Shown: positions 37,041 to 46,610, counted from the stretch's first letter. The stretch: 64,000 nt of DNA from Marisediminitalea lipolytica (GCF_001758465.1 NZ_MJIC01000006.1:114539-178538), one strand, 5' to 3'. Translations and numbers: made by a program. The notes: generated from the letters alone by a model not told the origin.

Positions 37041-37964
37041 TTACACCGTATTCTTTTTAGTCTGTTTGCCGCGGATTAACATGATGCCACTTAACACCAA
37101 CACCATCCCGGTTATCTGCATCAGGGTAATTTGTTCGTCCAGTATCAGCCATCCAAATACAATGGTAAGCATCGGCCCCAGGGTACTGATCAGGGACATT
37201 CTGGCAGCACCAATCCGGCTAATGGCAGAAGACTGCAAAAATACTGGCAACACCGTTGATAATACCGCCATCATAAAACACAGCCAGTACACATCACCTG
37301 GTTGATTTAATGCGCTCAGTGGCAGTTGGGAGAAAAAGTGTAATTGTACGGCGAATATGGATATCAGCATGGCTAACACTGAAAAGGGTTTTGCCCCTAA
37401 ACGTTTGATCATGGGCTCCGAAAAAGCCTGATAAAACGCATAACAAACGGCAGAGCCGGCAACCAGCAGAACTCCCAGTGCAATCGCCTCATTGGCTGAG
37501 CTCATGCTCAGGTCACTGGCACAGGCGCATGCGACGCCAAGGAAACAAAGCAGTACCGGCAGGATAAGGCGCTTTTCAAACGGCTGATGAAGAAAAACGA
37601 TACCAATCAGAATAGTCAGGATGGGATAAGAGAACAGAATTATCCGTTCCAGGCCGGCAGTAATATATTGCAGCCCCATAAAATCCAGAATAGACGCACC
37701 GTAATAGCCGGCCAGACCCACACATACCAGGGTAAAGATTTCTCTTATCGTTAATTTACCGATGTTTTTTAATGCCGTGAAACTGACAATCAGAAAAAAG
37801 GGTAAGGCAAACAGCATTCGCAGACTGAGAAGGGTGACCGGATCCACCGGTGCAAGCAGATAGGCTTGTTTAACAAAGATAGCCTTTAGCGAAAAGCCGG
37901 AAGCGGCCAGCACGGCAAGAATGACTCCTAAACTGATACTGTCGTTACGGTTACTGGCTGGCAT
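37041..37964 (-). CDS. DMT-superfamily transporter (EamA)
   Basis: 307 aa with ten hydrophobic helices arranged as two EamA repeats; the internal repeat is visible as GASILDFMGLQYITAGLERIILFSYPILTILIG-type and QSSAISRIGAARMSLISTLGPMLTIVFG-type halves. Such proteins export amino acids or other metabolites. The substrate is unknown. Monocistronic. Confidence 0.88.
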   Translation of the reverse strand: MPASNRNDSISLGVILAVLAASGFSLKAIFVKQAYLLAPVDPVTLLSLRMLFALPFFLIVSFTALKNIGKLTIREIFTLVCVGLAGYYGASILDFMGLQYITAGLERIILFSYPILTILIGIVFLHQPFEKRLILPVLLCFLGVACACASDLSMSSANEAIALGVLLVAGSAVCYAFYQAFSEPMIKRLGAKPFSVLAMLISIFAVQLHFFSQLPLSALNQPGDVYWLCFMMAVLSTVLPVFLQSSAISRIGAARMSLISTLGPMLTIVFGWLILDEQITLMQITGMVLVLSGIMLIRGKQTKKNTV

Positions 37965-38089
37965 CCTGTCCTCACTGCGCGCTACGTTGTGTTAGGTTGT
38001 CATCAGAGACCGGTAGTTGAGGCAATTGATTTCGCTGTTAAGGCAGGTGTCCGGAATACCCGGTTGAGCATTCCGGCAAAGAGTGAAGG

Positions 38090-38488
38090 TCAGACTGTCT
38101 CAATACTGTAGCTGGTCGTAATCTCAACATTGCCTTTGAGCATCAGCATCACAGAGCAGTACTTGTCTGCGGATAAGGCGACTGCCCGGTCTACGTCTTT
38201 CTCTTTGAGGTTTTCGCCGATCACTTTGTAGTGGGCGTGAATTTTGGTAAATACCCGGGGCGGCTCGGCGGCGCGTTCAGCATCAAGCTCGCACTGACAG
38301 TCGGTCACGGTCAGTCGGCGCTTCTTTAAAATATCCACCACATCGATACTGGAGCAGGCACCCACTGCCAGTAGCACGGTTTCCATTGGCGATAATGCCT
38401 CGCCATTGCCATCAAGGGTCTGGCTAAACCCGCTTTCGGTTTGGCCGGTAAAGGTAAGGGCTTGCTGCCAGCTTACTGTCGCTTTCAT
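38090..38488 (-). CDS. OsmC-family protein (YhfA-like)
   Basis: 132 aa with the two conserved redox cysteines, in VGACSSIDVVDIL and DKYCSVMLML. OsmC/Ohr proteins reduce organic hydroperoxides with dithiols; YhfA-type members have less clear roles. The gene starts five bases after the cvfB stop, so they form an operon. Confidence 0.9.
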   Translation of the reverse strand: MKATVSWQQALTFTGQTESGFSQTLDGNGEALSPMETVLLAVGACSSIDVVDILKKRRLTVTDCQCELDAERAAEPPRVFTKIHAHYKVIGENLKEKDVDRAVALSADKYCSVMLMLKGNVEITTSYSIETV

Positions 38489-38493
38489 TGTTA

Positions 38494-39327
38494 TTATTCC
38501 ACCAGTTTGACTTTTTGTTTATCCAGTTGGATTTTTTGTTGTTTATACAGTGCACCGAGCGCACGTTTATAAGCGGCTTTACTTACGTTAAAGCGTGCAT
38601 AAATTTCTTCCGGCGGACTCTTATCGGTGAGGGTAGAAAAGCCGCCGTGGGCTTCCAGATCGTCAAGGATTGCCTGTTGCAGTGCATCGCGACCGGTTGC
38701 ATTAACCTGTTGCAGGGCGACATCGATTTTACCGTCTTCCCGTACCTGTTTAATAAAGCCGGTAGTTTCATCACCAATTCGCAGCTTTTTAAACGCGTCA
38801 CTGGCAAAAACCAGCCCTAAATGGGTTTGATTAATGACGACTTTATAGCCCAGCTCGGATTCGCCACAAACAATTAAATCCACTTCCTGGCCGGCTTTAA
38901 AATAAATGCCGTTTTCGCTGAGGAACGGGTGCAGTTTGGTGGTGCCTAGCAAGCGGCTGGTGGCTTCATCGTAATAAAGATAAACCGGATACAGCATGCC
39001 CTGGTTAACCGGCATGGCCTGATTCTGACGGGGTACCAGCAGATCGCGCGGTAGTCCCCAGTCAAAAAACGCGGCAAAGTCGGTAACACCAACGGCCTTT
39101 AATACCTTTACCTCGCCGGCGGTAATTTTCGGCGTGGCAAGACTGGCGGCTAACTGGCCGTTTTCGTCGGTATACACCATCGCCTGTACTTCACTGTCGA
39201 CTTTAAGCGGCTGCTCAACGGCTTCGCTAAGGACAATACTTCTTTCATCATCAGGATGCGATAACTGATAGCCGAAGGGGAACTCACCAACAACCCTGAG
39301 TGGATTTATCTGACCAATTTTTAGCAT
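38494..39327 (-). CDS. cvfB: CvfB-family S1-like RNA-binding protein (YitL-like)
   Basis: 277 aa made of several S1-like beta-barrel domains (recognisable are FFDWGLPRDLLVPRQNQ and KLRIGDETTGFIKQVREDGKIDVALQ) plus a C-terminal winged helix (PPEEIYARFNVSKAAYKRALGALYK). In Staphylococcus CvfB binds RNA and affects virulence gene expression. I prefer ATG 39327 (MLKIGQINPL); ATG 39360 adds 11 residues, and neither has a good ribosome site. It is divergent from pxpA, with about 70 bases between starts. Confidence 0.88.
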   Translation of the reverse strand: MLKIGQINPLRVVGEFPFGYQLSHPDDERSIVLSEAVEQPLKVDSEVQAMVYTDENGQLAASLATPKITAGEVKVLKAVGVTDFAAFFDWGLPRDLLVPRQNQAMPVNQGMLYPVYLYYDEATSRLLGTTKLHPFLSENGIYFKAGQEVDLIVCGESELGYKVVINQTHLGLVFASDAFKKLRIGDETTGFIKQVREDGKIDVALQQVNATGRDALQQAILDDLEAHGGFSTLTDKSPPEEIYARFNVSKAAYKRALGALYKQQKIQLDKQKVKLVE

Positions 39328-39393
39328 GGGGACTGACTTTTTATCTAGAACAGGTAACATGATAACCGATATGTCACGAAGAGCTAACCGCTT

Positions 39394-40161
39394 ATGATGT
39401 TAAATTGTGATTTAGGCGAAAGTTATGGCGCCTGGAACATGCCGGTTGATGAGCAAATTATGGTGCACATTGACATGGCCAATATTGCCTGTGGATTCCA
39501 CGGTGGCGATCCGCTTACACTACAAAAAGCCATTAAGCTGGCGATAGCACACAACGTAGCGATTGGTGCGCACCCCAGTTATCCGGATTTAGTCGGCTTC
39601 GGACGGCGCAGTCTGGCCATGGCAGATGATGAATTAATCGCCTGTCTGCATTATCAGATAGCCGCGCTTGATGGTATGGCCAGAGCGCAGGGTGGTGAGG
39701 TGGAATACATTAAACCCCACGGTGCCTTGTATAACGACATGATGCAAAAGCCAGCCCTTCGGCGCACGGTGATGCAGGCCATTGCCAGCTGTTCGGTAGC
39801 CAATGTGCCGCTGATGATTCAGGCTCATCCTGATCATCAGCAGTTAAGCCGGGAGGCGGCAGAATTTGGTCTGGTCCTGCTGTTTGAAGCCTTTGCTGAT
39901 CGAAAATATACGCCTGATGGCTACCTGATGCCCCGTCGCGAGCCCGGTGCAGTGCTGAATGAAGAGCAGGCCTATGAACAGGCCACCCGGCTGATGGATG
40001 ACGGTATTATTATTGCCAGCGACTACAGTGTGCTGCATATGCCGGTGGATACCCTCTGTGTACACGGGGATTCGCCTGGTGCCGTGGCGATGGCAGAGTC
40101 GCTTCGGGTGGCGTTAACCAAACGTAAACTGACGAAAGTCAGACCCGGAATTAACGCCTGA
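39394..40161 (+). CDS. pxpA: 5-oxoprolinase subunit PxpA
   Basis: 255 aa LamB/YcsF family protein. It opens with LNCDLGESYGAW and shows ANIACGFHGGDP, IGAHPSYPD and KPHGALYND, the conserved metal/substrate motifs. With PxpB and PxpC it hydrolyses 5-oxo-L-proline to glutamate using ATP, clearing a damage product of glutamine and glutathione. Two ATG codons in tandem (39394, 39397) are possible starts. It is the first gene of pxpABC, ending one base before pxpB. Confidence 0.96.
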   Translation: MMLNCDLGESYGAWNMPVDEQIMVHIDMANIACGFHGGDPLTLQKAIKLAIAHNVAIGAHPSYPDLVGFGRRSLAMADDELIACLHYQIAALDGMARAQGGEVEYIKPHGALYNDMMQKPALRRTVMQAIASCSVANVPLMIQAHPDHQQLSREAAEFGLVLLFEAFADRKYTPDGYLMPRREPGAVLNEEQAYEQATRLMDDGIIIASDYSVLHMPVDTLCVHGDSPGAVAMAESLRVALTKRKLTKVRPGINA

Positions 40162-40162
40162 C

Positions 40163-40867
40163 ATGCAAGCTTTCGGCCCTGTTCGTAGAGTGGAAATTGC
40201 CGGCGAGGACGGCCTGATTTTTTATGCAGCAGGTGCGAGCCTTGCTGAGCTTAATCAGCAAATTGCTTTGCTTCACCAGGCGCTGAGTGAATCCAGGCCT
40301 GACTGGCTGCTGGAACTTGTGCCGTCCTACGACAGCCTGATGCTGGTGTTTGACATGACCGAGGTGGATTACCACAGGGTTTATCAGTATGTGGCGACTC
40401 TGCCAGTATCAACAGCGACTACGCACTCGTCATCAACTCTACATCGTTTACCGGTATGGTATGGCGCACCAGAGGCTAACGATTTGGCGCTGGTTAGCCA
40501 GGCCACCGGCATACCTGAAGCCGACATCATACAGCGTCATCAGGCACAAACTTATACCGTGTATGCTGTAGGCTTTGCGCCGGGCTTTGCCTATTTGGGC
40601 GAACTCGATGCCGGTTTAGCCACACCACGGCTGGCAAATCCCCGTAAAGCGGTGCCCAAAGGGGCAGTTGCCATCGCTGACAGGCAAACCGCTGTTTACC
40701 CTGACGTGAGCCCCGGTGGATGGCATTTATTGGGGCTGTGCCCGGTTGCTTTGTACACCCCGGGCTGTGACAAACCGGTGTTAATGCAGGCAGGCGATCA
40801 GGTGGAATTTTATGCTATCAGCGAAGCACAGTACCATGCCTGGCCGGCTGAGCCGGAGGATAACTAA
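40163..40867 (+). CDS. pxpB: 5-oxoprolinase subunit PxpB
   Basis: 234 aa, homologue of YbgJ/KipI. Signatures are VPSYDSLMLVFD, YAVGFAPGFAYLGELD and VPKGAVAIADRQTAVYP-type segments, followed by SPGGWHLLG. It is the partner of PxpC; together they form the ATP-dependent phosphorylating part of 5-oxoprolinase. Coding ends exactly where pxpC starts. Confidence 0.96.
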   Translation: MQAFGPVRRVEIAGEDGLIFYAAGASLAELNQQIALLHQALSESRPDWLLELVPSYDSLMLVFDMTEVDYHRVYQYVATLPVSTATTHSSSTLHRLPVWYGAPEANDLALVSQATGIPEADIIQRHQAQTYTVYAVGFAPGFAYLGELDAGLATPRLANPRKAVPKGAVAIADRQTAVYPDVSPGGWHLLGLCPVALYTPGCDKPVLMQAGDQVEFYAISEAQYHAWPAEPEDN

Positions 40868-41797
40868 GTGGCTGTGCAATTTACCCGTATTGATTTAACG
40901 GCTTATCCGGTTGATGAAGGGCGGCGCGGTCAGCTACATCAGGGCTTTTGCCAGTCTGGCCCGCTGGATCCTTATGCATTTATGCTGGCTAATGCGCTGT
41001 GTGGTCAGCAATCCGGTACGGCTATCGAATTTATTGGCGCGTTGGAATGCGAATTTCAGCATCCTGCGCTAATCAGCATTACCGGCGCAGCGGCTGAAAT
41101 TACCCTTGACGGTCAGTTACAGCTCCCATGGCAATCACTCCGGGTAGAACGTGGTCAGCGCTTAGTGGTGCAGCCAGCCCGGTTAGGCAGCAAACATTAT
41201 CTGGCCATTGCTGGTGGCTTTGATTTTCCCACAGCAACAGGCAGTGCGTGTCTGGTTCGCCGGGAAAAGCAGGGCGGTTTACATGGCGATGGCACGCCAT
41301 TACAGGTTGGCGATATTATCCGCTCTCTACCGCCTGGCAACGGTGCAATACCAGGAGAATTGCCAGTCTGGTTAATGCCTGACTATCAGGAGGCCGTTAA
41401 TATTGGTCTGGTGCACGGTTATCAGCACCAATGGCTGTCATCACTGCAGTGGCAGCGATTGTATAGCAGTGAATATACGCTCACCCCTCAGGTTGATCGC
41501 ATGGGCTATCGTTTGACTGGCACAGCAATTAGTCTGCCTGAGCAGGCACTGTATTCAGAAGCCATTGCCCTTGGGGCAATGCAAATACCGCCTGATGGTC
41601 AGCCCATTGTAATGATGGCCGATCGACAAACGCTGGGCGGTTACCCTAAAGCCGGGACGGTGGCGCGTTGTGATCTGAATCATTTCGCTCAATGCATTCC
41701 TGGTGATAAGATAACTTTTTATCAACTCGACGCTGACGAAGCCAGAGCCCGGTGGTTATTAAAACTATCGGCCATAAAGCGCTGGTTATCGCATTAA
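40868..41797 (+). CDS. pxpC: 5-oxoprolinase subunit PxpC
   Basis: 309 aa, homologue of YbgK/KipA (biotin-dependent carboxyltransferase-like fold). GRRGQLHQGFCQSGPLD at the start and MMADRQTLGGYPK near the end are family signatures. The start is GTG, immediately after the pxpB stop codon, so the subunits are translated in step. Confidence 0.95.
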   Translation: MAVQFTRIDLTAYPVDEGRRGQLHQGFCQSGPLDPYAFMLANALCGQQSGTAIEFIGALECEFQHPALISITGAAAEITLDGQLQLPWQSLRVERGQRLVVQPARLGSKHYLAIAGGFDFPTATGSACLVRREKQGGLHGDGTPLQVGDIIRSLPPGNGAIPGELPVWLMPDYQEAVNIGLVHGYQHQWLSSLQWQRLYSSEYTLTPQVDRMGYRLTGTAISLPEQALYSEAIALGAMQIPPDGQPIVMMADRQTLGGYPKAGTVARCDLNHFAQCIPGDKITFYQLDADEARARWLLKLSAIKRWLSH

Positions 41798-41834
41798 GGT
41801 CTGCCACGGCCGGCGTTTTCTCAACGAGATTCTC

Positions 41835-42698
41835 ATGACCATAGCATATTTAAACGGCGAGTTTGTGCCGTTAGAACAAGCACGTATTTCACCGCTGGAT
41901 CGCGGCTTTTTGTTTGGGGACGGTATTTATGAAGTGATCCCCAGTTATCAGGGCAAAATGGTGGGGTTTAACCAGCACATGGCCCGTTTTGCCAATGGCC
42001 TGGCTGCCATCGAAATTGATTTTTCTATCGATAAGGATGAGTGGCGTACCCTGGTGCAGCGTCTGATTGACGATAACCGGGAGACGCTGGGCGATAACAT
42101 CGGTGTTTATTTGCACATTAGTCGTGGTGCTGATACGCGCCGGTTTCATGCGTACCCTGAGGGCGTTACCCCAACGGTATTTGGTTTTGCTTTTGCGTTG
42201 TCTGCGCCGGTAAAGGCCGACAGAAGTATTCATCCGGGCGCGTCTGTGTCGTTGGCTGAAGATTTGCGCTGGGAACGTTGTCATATTAAATCCACGGCAC
42301 TGCTGGGTAACGTGATGCATTTTCAGCAAAGCGTAAAAGAAGGCAACGCCGAAACGATTTTATATAATCACCAGCACGAAATTACCGAAGCCAGTAGCAG
42401 CAACGTTTTTATCATTAAAAACGGTGAAGCATTTACGCCACCGCTGGATAATCAGTTATTACCCGGTATTACCCGTATGCTGGTCATTGAGTGTCTAGCC
42501 ATGGCAGGGATTCCATTGACCGAAAAGGTGATAACCGTGGATGAACTGCTGGCGGCCGATGAGGTGTGGATCACCAGTTCGGGTAAAGAGATGCTGCCTA
42601 TTGTAAGCGTCGGCGGTCAGCAAATCAGTAACGGTAAAGTGGGCCCGGTGTGGGAACAGGTATTTACCATTTACAGTGAACAAAAATTTGTGCTGTAA
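41835..42698 (+). CDS. dat: D-amino-acid aminotransferase (class IV)
   Basis: 287 aa fold-type IV PLP enzyme. The N-terminus (YLNGEFVPLEQARISPLDRGFLFGDGIYEV) and catalytic Lys in HIKSTALLGNVM match D-alanine aminotransferases; EASSSNVFIIK binds the PLP phosphate. It interconverts D-amino acids and 2-oxo acids such as D-alanine/D-glutamate. It lies 37 bases after pxpC on the same strand and ends in a terminator, so it is probably part of the pxp operon. A branched-chain or aminodeoxychorismate lyase activity is less likely. Confidence 0.85.
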   Translation: MTIAYLNGEFVPLEQARISPLDRGFLFGDGIYEVIPSYQGKMVGFNQHMARFANGLAAIEIDFSIDKDEWRTLVQRLIDDNRETLGDNIGVYLHISRGADTRRFHAYPEGVTPTVFGFAFALSAPVKADRSIHPGASVSLAEDLRWERCHIKSTALLGNVMHFQQSVKEGNAETILYNHQHEITEASSSNVFIIKNGEAFTPPLDNQLLPGITRMLVIECLAMAGIPLTEKVITVDELLAADEVWITSSGKEMLPIVSVGGQQISNGKVGPVWEQVFTIYSEQKFVL

Positions 42699-42723
42699 AC
42701 CTGTAAATTCTAAGCATTAAAAA

Positions 42724-42746
42724 AGGAGTCTGACGACTCCTATTTT
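42724..42746. terminator. Bidirectional terminator between dat and fur
   Basis: A 7-bp stem (42724-42730 with 42735-42741), loop TGAC, flanked by an A-run and a T-rich tail, lies between convergent genes. Confidence 0.8.
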
Positions 42747-42747
42747 A

Positions 42748-43173
42748 TTAATCGAGGTTTTCACAATTGCCGTCGGTACATTCACCGTACAGATAAAGAC
42801 TGTGGTGGGTGAGTTTCATCTTATGGTCTTTGGCGATTTGTTCCTGACGCTGCTCGATAACATCGTCCTCAAACTCAACCACTTTGCCACACTTTAAGCA
42901 TACCAGGTGATCATGGTGTTCTTTATGGCTGATTTCGAAGACTGACTTACCGCCTTCAAAGTGGTGGCGGTTCAAAATGCCGGCATCGTCAAACTGGTTG
43001 AGAACGCGATATACAGTAGCCAGACCGATCTCTTCACCTTGTTCGATTAAAATCTTGTACACGTCTTCCGCGCTGATGTGTTGATTTTTTGGCTCCTGCA
43101 GAATCTGCAGGATTTTTAATCTAGGCAAAGTAACTTTGAGGCCGGCTTTCTTTAATTCTTTATTTTGGTCCAT
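42748..43173 (-). CDS. fur: Ferric uptake regulator Fur
   Basis: 141 aa. The N-terminal winged helix has LKVTLPRLKILQIL and ATVYRVLNQFDDAGI; the metal region has HKEHHDHLVCLKCGK and the second Cys pair CTDGNC, both needed for structural zinc. With Fe(II) it represses iron-uptake genes. In E. coli fur follows fldA; here the two are about 3.5 kb apart with a chemoreceptor between. Confidence 0.98.
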   Translation of the reverse strand: MDQNKELKKAGLKVTLPRLKILQILQEPKNQHISAEDVYKILIEQGEEIGLATVYRVLNQFDDAGILNRHHFEGGKSVFEISHKEHHDHLVCLKCGKVVEFEDDVIEQRQEQIAKDHKMKLTHHSLYLYGECTDGNCENLD

Positions 43174-43517
43174 TGGATGCCTACATCTGGGATGCGAATT
43201 TCACGCTATTATAGGGGAGTTGAGCAGATTTAAAAGCCTAACTGTATATAGAAAACGGTGATTTCCATAAATAATGCCTATTTTGGGATTAAACGTATAG
43301 GGTGTAGACTATATTTAAAATAATGTGAATGAGATGGTTTGCAAATTAACTTTTGTATTGCTACGCACTGGCAATAGTTGCCTGACTCATCGTTTTATTA
43401 TTGATATGGCACAAATTAAGGTGGTCGTTTGCTTACCAAAATGCAAAAGGTCAGTAAGGTGTGCTGCAGTCATCAATTTCTCGCTGTTACAAAACAGCGT
43501 TATTAGCAGGAATTCCA
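43174..43517. other. Divergent promoter region of fur and the chemoreceptor
   Basis: 344 bases, AT-rich between 43190 and 43325, holding the promoters of fur (leftward) and the MCP gene (rightward). I see no convincing Fur box, terminator or small gene. A ribosome site AGGA for the MCP lies at 43507-43511. Confidence 0.5.
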
Positions 43518-45524
43518 ATGCGCTTAACTGTTGTTAATAAAATCATTCTGGGTTTTGCCTCTTTCGGCGCTTTGCTACTAATAACCAGCGTACTTTCATA
43601 CTGGGGCTTATCCGGCATTCAGTCCTCTGCAGAGGATGTCATTGAAGAAAAAATGCCGGTCCAGACGCTGATGAATGAGGTTAACACGCAAATTCTCACT
43701 CTGGCCACGATCACTGCCAATGGCTATCACGTAAACTCCTTGCCCGAACTTGAAAGTAGTAAAGCCCGTTTTGAGAGCCGCTCTGCTGAATTTGTTAATC
43801 GACTGGATGCGCTGGCTAAATTGCTGGGCAGAGACCCTCAGGCGGCGCAGGCAATCGACGCCAGCCGTCAATATGTCAGTGAGAGCCATGACATGTACAG
43901 CGCATTGCAACAACAGCTTATTTTTGAACAGCGCTTGGCCGGGCAATCCGAAAAAGTGCTGATGATTGCCGATGAAGCGAGTGCGCTGATGCTGGATCTG
44001 AGTTATCTGGAAAGCAATGATCCGGGTATAGAGACCATTATCGGGACCGGCAACAATATCGATAACAAATTACTAACTATGAACACGGCAATAGAGGATT
44101 TGGTGAATAGTAGGGATGCTGATGCGACGGCTGGGATCATTGAAGATCTGGATTATCAGCTAAGTAATTTAGCCGTGGATAAGGATTATTTAAACAGACT
44201 GGCAGAAAACATCGATACCCAGGGTACGGTGGAAATGTTCAATGAACAGTATGAGGCGTTCATTGATGCGCTTACCGGCAGTCAGGGGCTGGAATGGATG
44301 CAGCAACAAAAGTTGGCCTACACCAGCGAAAGCCAGGTTCGTCAGCAGGCCGGGCGTGAGGCACTAAACCAGGCGCAGACTGCTATTGAAGGTCTTTATG
44401 GCCAGATTAATGCCAGTACGCTGAATGCGCAGCAAAAAATTCTCGATACGGTAATGGGCGCATTAGTTAAAACCGCAGCTGTGTTCGTGATTGGTTTGCT
44501 GGCGGCTGTGGTGCTGGCAGTGATTACCACACGCAGTATTGCCCGTCCGTTAGTGAAGATTAACCGTGGTCTCACACAGTTAAGTGAGGGCGATCTGACA
44601 CGTAAACTGGATGATAGTGGTCGTGATGAATTTGCGGCGTTGGCAACAAAAATCAATTTGCTGACTGAAAACCTGCGCAGCCTGGTGGGGAATATTCTGT
44701 CCCAGGAACATCGTCTCGAGGAAGTGACCAAATCGAGTATTGCCCTCGGTGAAGAAAGCTTACAGCAGGTGGATGAGCAGCGCCAACAGGTGCAGGTTAC
44801 CGCCGCCAATACCGAGAATGTGCGTGAAACCAGTCATCATAACCTGGTACAAATTACTACGGCGATGGATAAGCTGAGTCAGGTAGAACAACAAAGTCAG
44901 AGCATTGCGGCGCTGGCTGAAAACAACCGGCAACAGGTACTCGAGCAAGCTCGCCAGGCGGAAGCTTCTGCGCAAGTGGTGCATCGCCTGGATGAAAACA
45001 GTCGTAATATCGGCAGTATTCTGGATGTAATTAAAACCATTGCCGAACAAACTAATCTCTTAGCGCTTAATGCCGCTATTGAAGCTGCCAGAGCCGGTGA
45101 ACAGGGGCGTGGATTTGCAGTGGTTGCCGATGAAGTGCGAACGTTGGCAAACCGCACACATAATTCCACCGAAGAAATTGAGGCCATGATTGGCAGCTTG
45201 CAAAAAGATGCCCAGCAAGCGGTTAAAACCCTGAACACCGGCCGTGAACAGGCTCAGCAGGGGGCTCAGACAACTGAGCAGGTAACCGAGCAGGTGGCGT
45301 CGATTTCGATCATTATTCAGGAACTCAGCCGAATTAACCGGGAAATTGTTAGTGACACTGAGCGTCAGGATTCATTGTTGTCTGATGTTGCGCGTAGTTT
45401 GCAGCGTATTGTTGAACTGGCGGAACTCAGCGCTGATAGTACTCAGCGAGCCAATCAGTCTACCTCCCAGATTGACGGTGAAATTGCTGACTTGAAAAGG
45501 GCGGTAGCAAAGTTTAGGCTGTAA
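43518..45524 (+). CDS. Methyl-accepting chemotaxis protein
   Basis: 668 aa. Membrane helices at about 8-28 and 315-338 flank a helical periplasmic sensor domain without a recognisable Cache or PAS signature, probably of the four-helix-bundle/PilJ-like type. A HAMP domain (about 340-395) and the signalling hairpin AIEAARAGEQGRGFAVVADEVR (about 519-540) follow. It would control CheA in response to an unknown ligand. The ATG at 43518 follows AGCAGGAATTCC. No other chemotaxis genes are adjacent. Confidence 0.93.
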   Translation: MRLTVVNKIILGFASFGALLLITSVLSYWGLSGIQSSAEDVIEEKMPVQTLMNEVNTQILTLATITANGYHVNSLPELESSKARFESRSAEFVNRLDALAKLLGRDPQAAQAIDASRQYVSESHDMYSALQQQLIFEQRLAGQSEKVLMIADEASALMLDLSYLESNDPGIETIIGTGNNIDNKLLTMNTAIEDLVNSRDADATAGIIEDLDYQLSNLAVDKDYLNRLAENIDTQGTVEMFNEQYEAFIDALTGSQGLEWMQQQKLAYTSESQVRQQAGREALNQAQTAIEGLYGQINASTLNAQQKILDTVMGALVKTAAVFVIGLLAAVVLAVITTRSIARPLVKINRGLTQLSEGDLTRKLDDSGRDEFAALATKINLLTENLRSLVGNILSQEHRLEEVTKSSIALGEESLQQVDEQRQQVQVTAANTENVRETSHHNLVQITTAMDKLSQVEQQSQSIAALAENNRQQVLEQARQAEASAQVVHRLDENSRNIGSILDVIKTIAEQTNLLALNAAIEAARAGEQGRGFAVVADEVRTLANRTHNSTEEIEAMIGSLQKDAQQAVKTLNTGREQAQQGAQTTEQVTEQVASISIIIQELSRINREIVSDTERQDSLLSDVARSLQRIVELAELSADSTQRANQSTSQIDGEIADLKRAVAKFRL

Positions 45525-45554
45525 AATCAGTAGTCCGATTTTCAAGGAAGAACA

Positions 45555-46052
45555 ATGAAATACCCTTTATTGGCAGCAGTATTACCGGGCCTTTTGCTTG
45601 CCTGTTCAACTAACCAGTCGACCGATAAAACGGTGAAGAGTAACTACTCGGATCTGCCAATATCCGCTGATGAGCTAACCCGGCCACAATGGCAAACACT
45701 GAGTCGTTTTCCTCCTCGTTATCCGAAAAAAGAGGCGATGGCCAGAAACAGTGGTTGTGCGACGGTAGAATACGTGATCACCGCAAACAACATGGTAACC
45801 GGTGTGCACGTAATTGAGTCCAGCAGCACCTACTTTGCGAAAGAGGCGCAGCAGGTGGTAAATAAGTGGGACTGGGCAGCACTTCCCACCACCATTTTGG
45901 AAAAACCGGTTAAAACCCAAACCCGGTTTGAATTTTGTCTCGAAAATGGCAGTGGTAACTGCGCTATGGACAAGCTACAGGCTAAGCAGCAATGCCCTGG
46001 AAGTGATGTAATTGCTTCTGTAGGCTCTGTAGTGCGTAAGCGGGACTTGTAG
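45555..46052 (+). CDS. Lipoprotein with a TonB C-terminal-like domain
   Basis: 165 aa. The lipobox LLAC (Cys17) anchors it in the envelope. Residues about 53-125 match the TonB C-terminal domain: PRYPKKEAMARNSGCATVEYVIT, then VIESSS and AKEAQQVVNKWDW. There is no N-terminal membrane helix or Pro-rich linker, so it cannot work as a classical TonB with ExbBD. Extra cysteines near the C-terminus may form disulfides. It follows the MCP gene by 30 bases and may be cotranscribed. Function unknown. Confidence 0.8.
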   Translation: MKYPLLAAVLPGLLLACSTNQSTDKTVKSNYSDLPISADELTRPQWQTLSRFPPRYPKKEAMARNSGCATVEYVITANNMVTGVHVIESSSTYFAKEAQQVVNKWDWAALPTTILEKPVKTQTRFEFCLENGSGNCAMDKLQAKQQCPGSDVIASVGSVVRKRDL

Positions 46053-46324
46053 ATTTTTTTCAGTCTGTTTCGTCTGCTTCTGACTTGATATAGATAAAAC
46101 TAATCGCCTTCAACTACATTCTAATAGCCGCGTTATTATTCACGCGGATATTCATATCCCTTTGATTAATATGCATTTTAACCTGTAATTAAGCACTCCG
46201 AAGTAACCGCTCTTTTACACCTTTAACGTTTAGTCTAATGGAATTATTTGTTAATGGTGTTAAGTTTGTGTAAATGGTGATTGGTCATAATTATACATTG
46301 TGGCTATGTATTGGGAGTGCAGTG

Positions 46325-46465
46325 ATGTCCAGAGTGATTTACAGTAACACGGTCCATAAATTCAACGATTGGTTAAAAGCTCGTTTAGTCGACCCTAATT
46401 TGTATTGTGCGCTCACCGGCGTGTTAGCACTGGTTATCATTGAGACGGTTATTTTTGCGAGCTGA
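46325..46465 (+). CDS. Small predicted membrane protein (46 aa)
   Basis: ATG at 46325 with GGGAG ribosome site about eight bases upstream. It encodes an amphipathic basic N-terminal half (FNDWLKARLVDP) and one C-terminal membrane helix (LTGVLALVIIETVIF). No family recognised. It is followed at 46485-46583 by another open frame without a start codon. Confidence 0.5.
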   Translation: MSRVIYSNTVHKFNDWLKARLVDPNLYCALTGVLALVIIETVIFAS

Positions 46466-46610
46466 TTTCTGACTGGATGGATAACGCGAAATCCCGCCCG
46501 TAAAAAGTGATGACCTGGTCATTCTGGTTGAAGGGGCAGGGGCTTTAATCGGTTATCTGCTCAAAATGAAAGGACCGTATTAACTGGCTGACGGCGAACT
46601 TGGGGCAAAA

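Noticed and set aside
43325..43537. 70-codon frame before the chemoreceptor
   Set aside because: Cys-rich random-looking sequence, no ribosome site, overlaps the MCP start.
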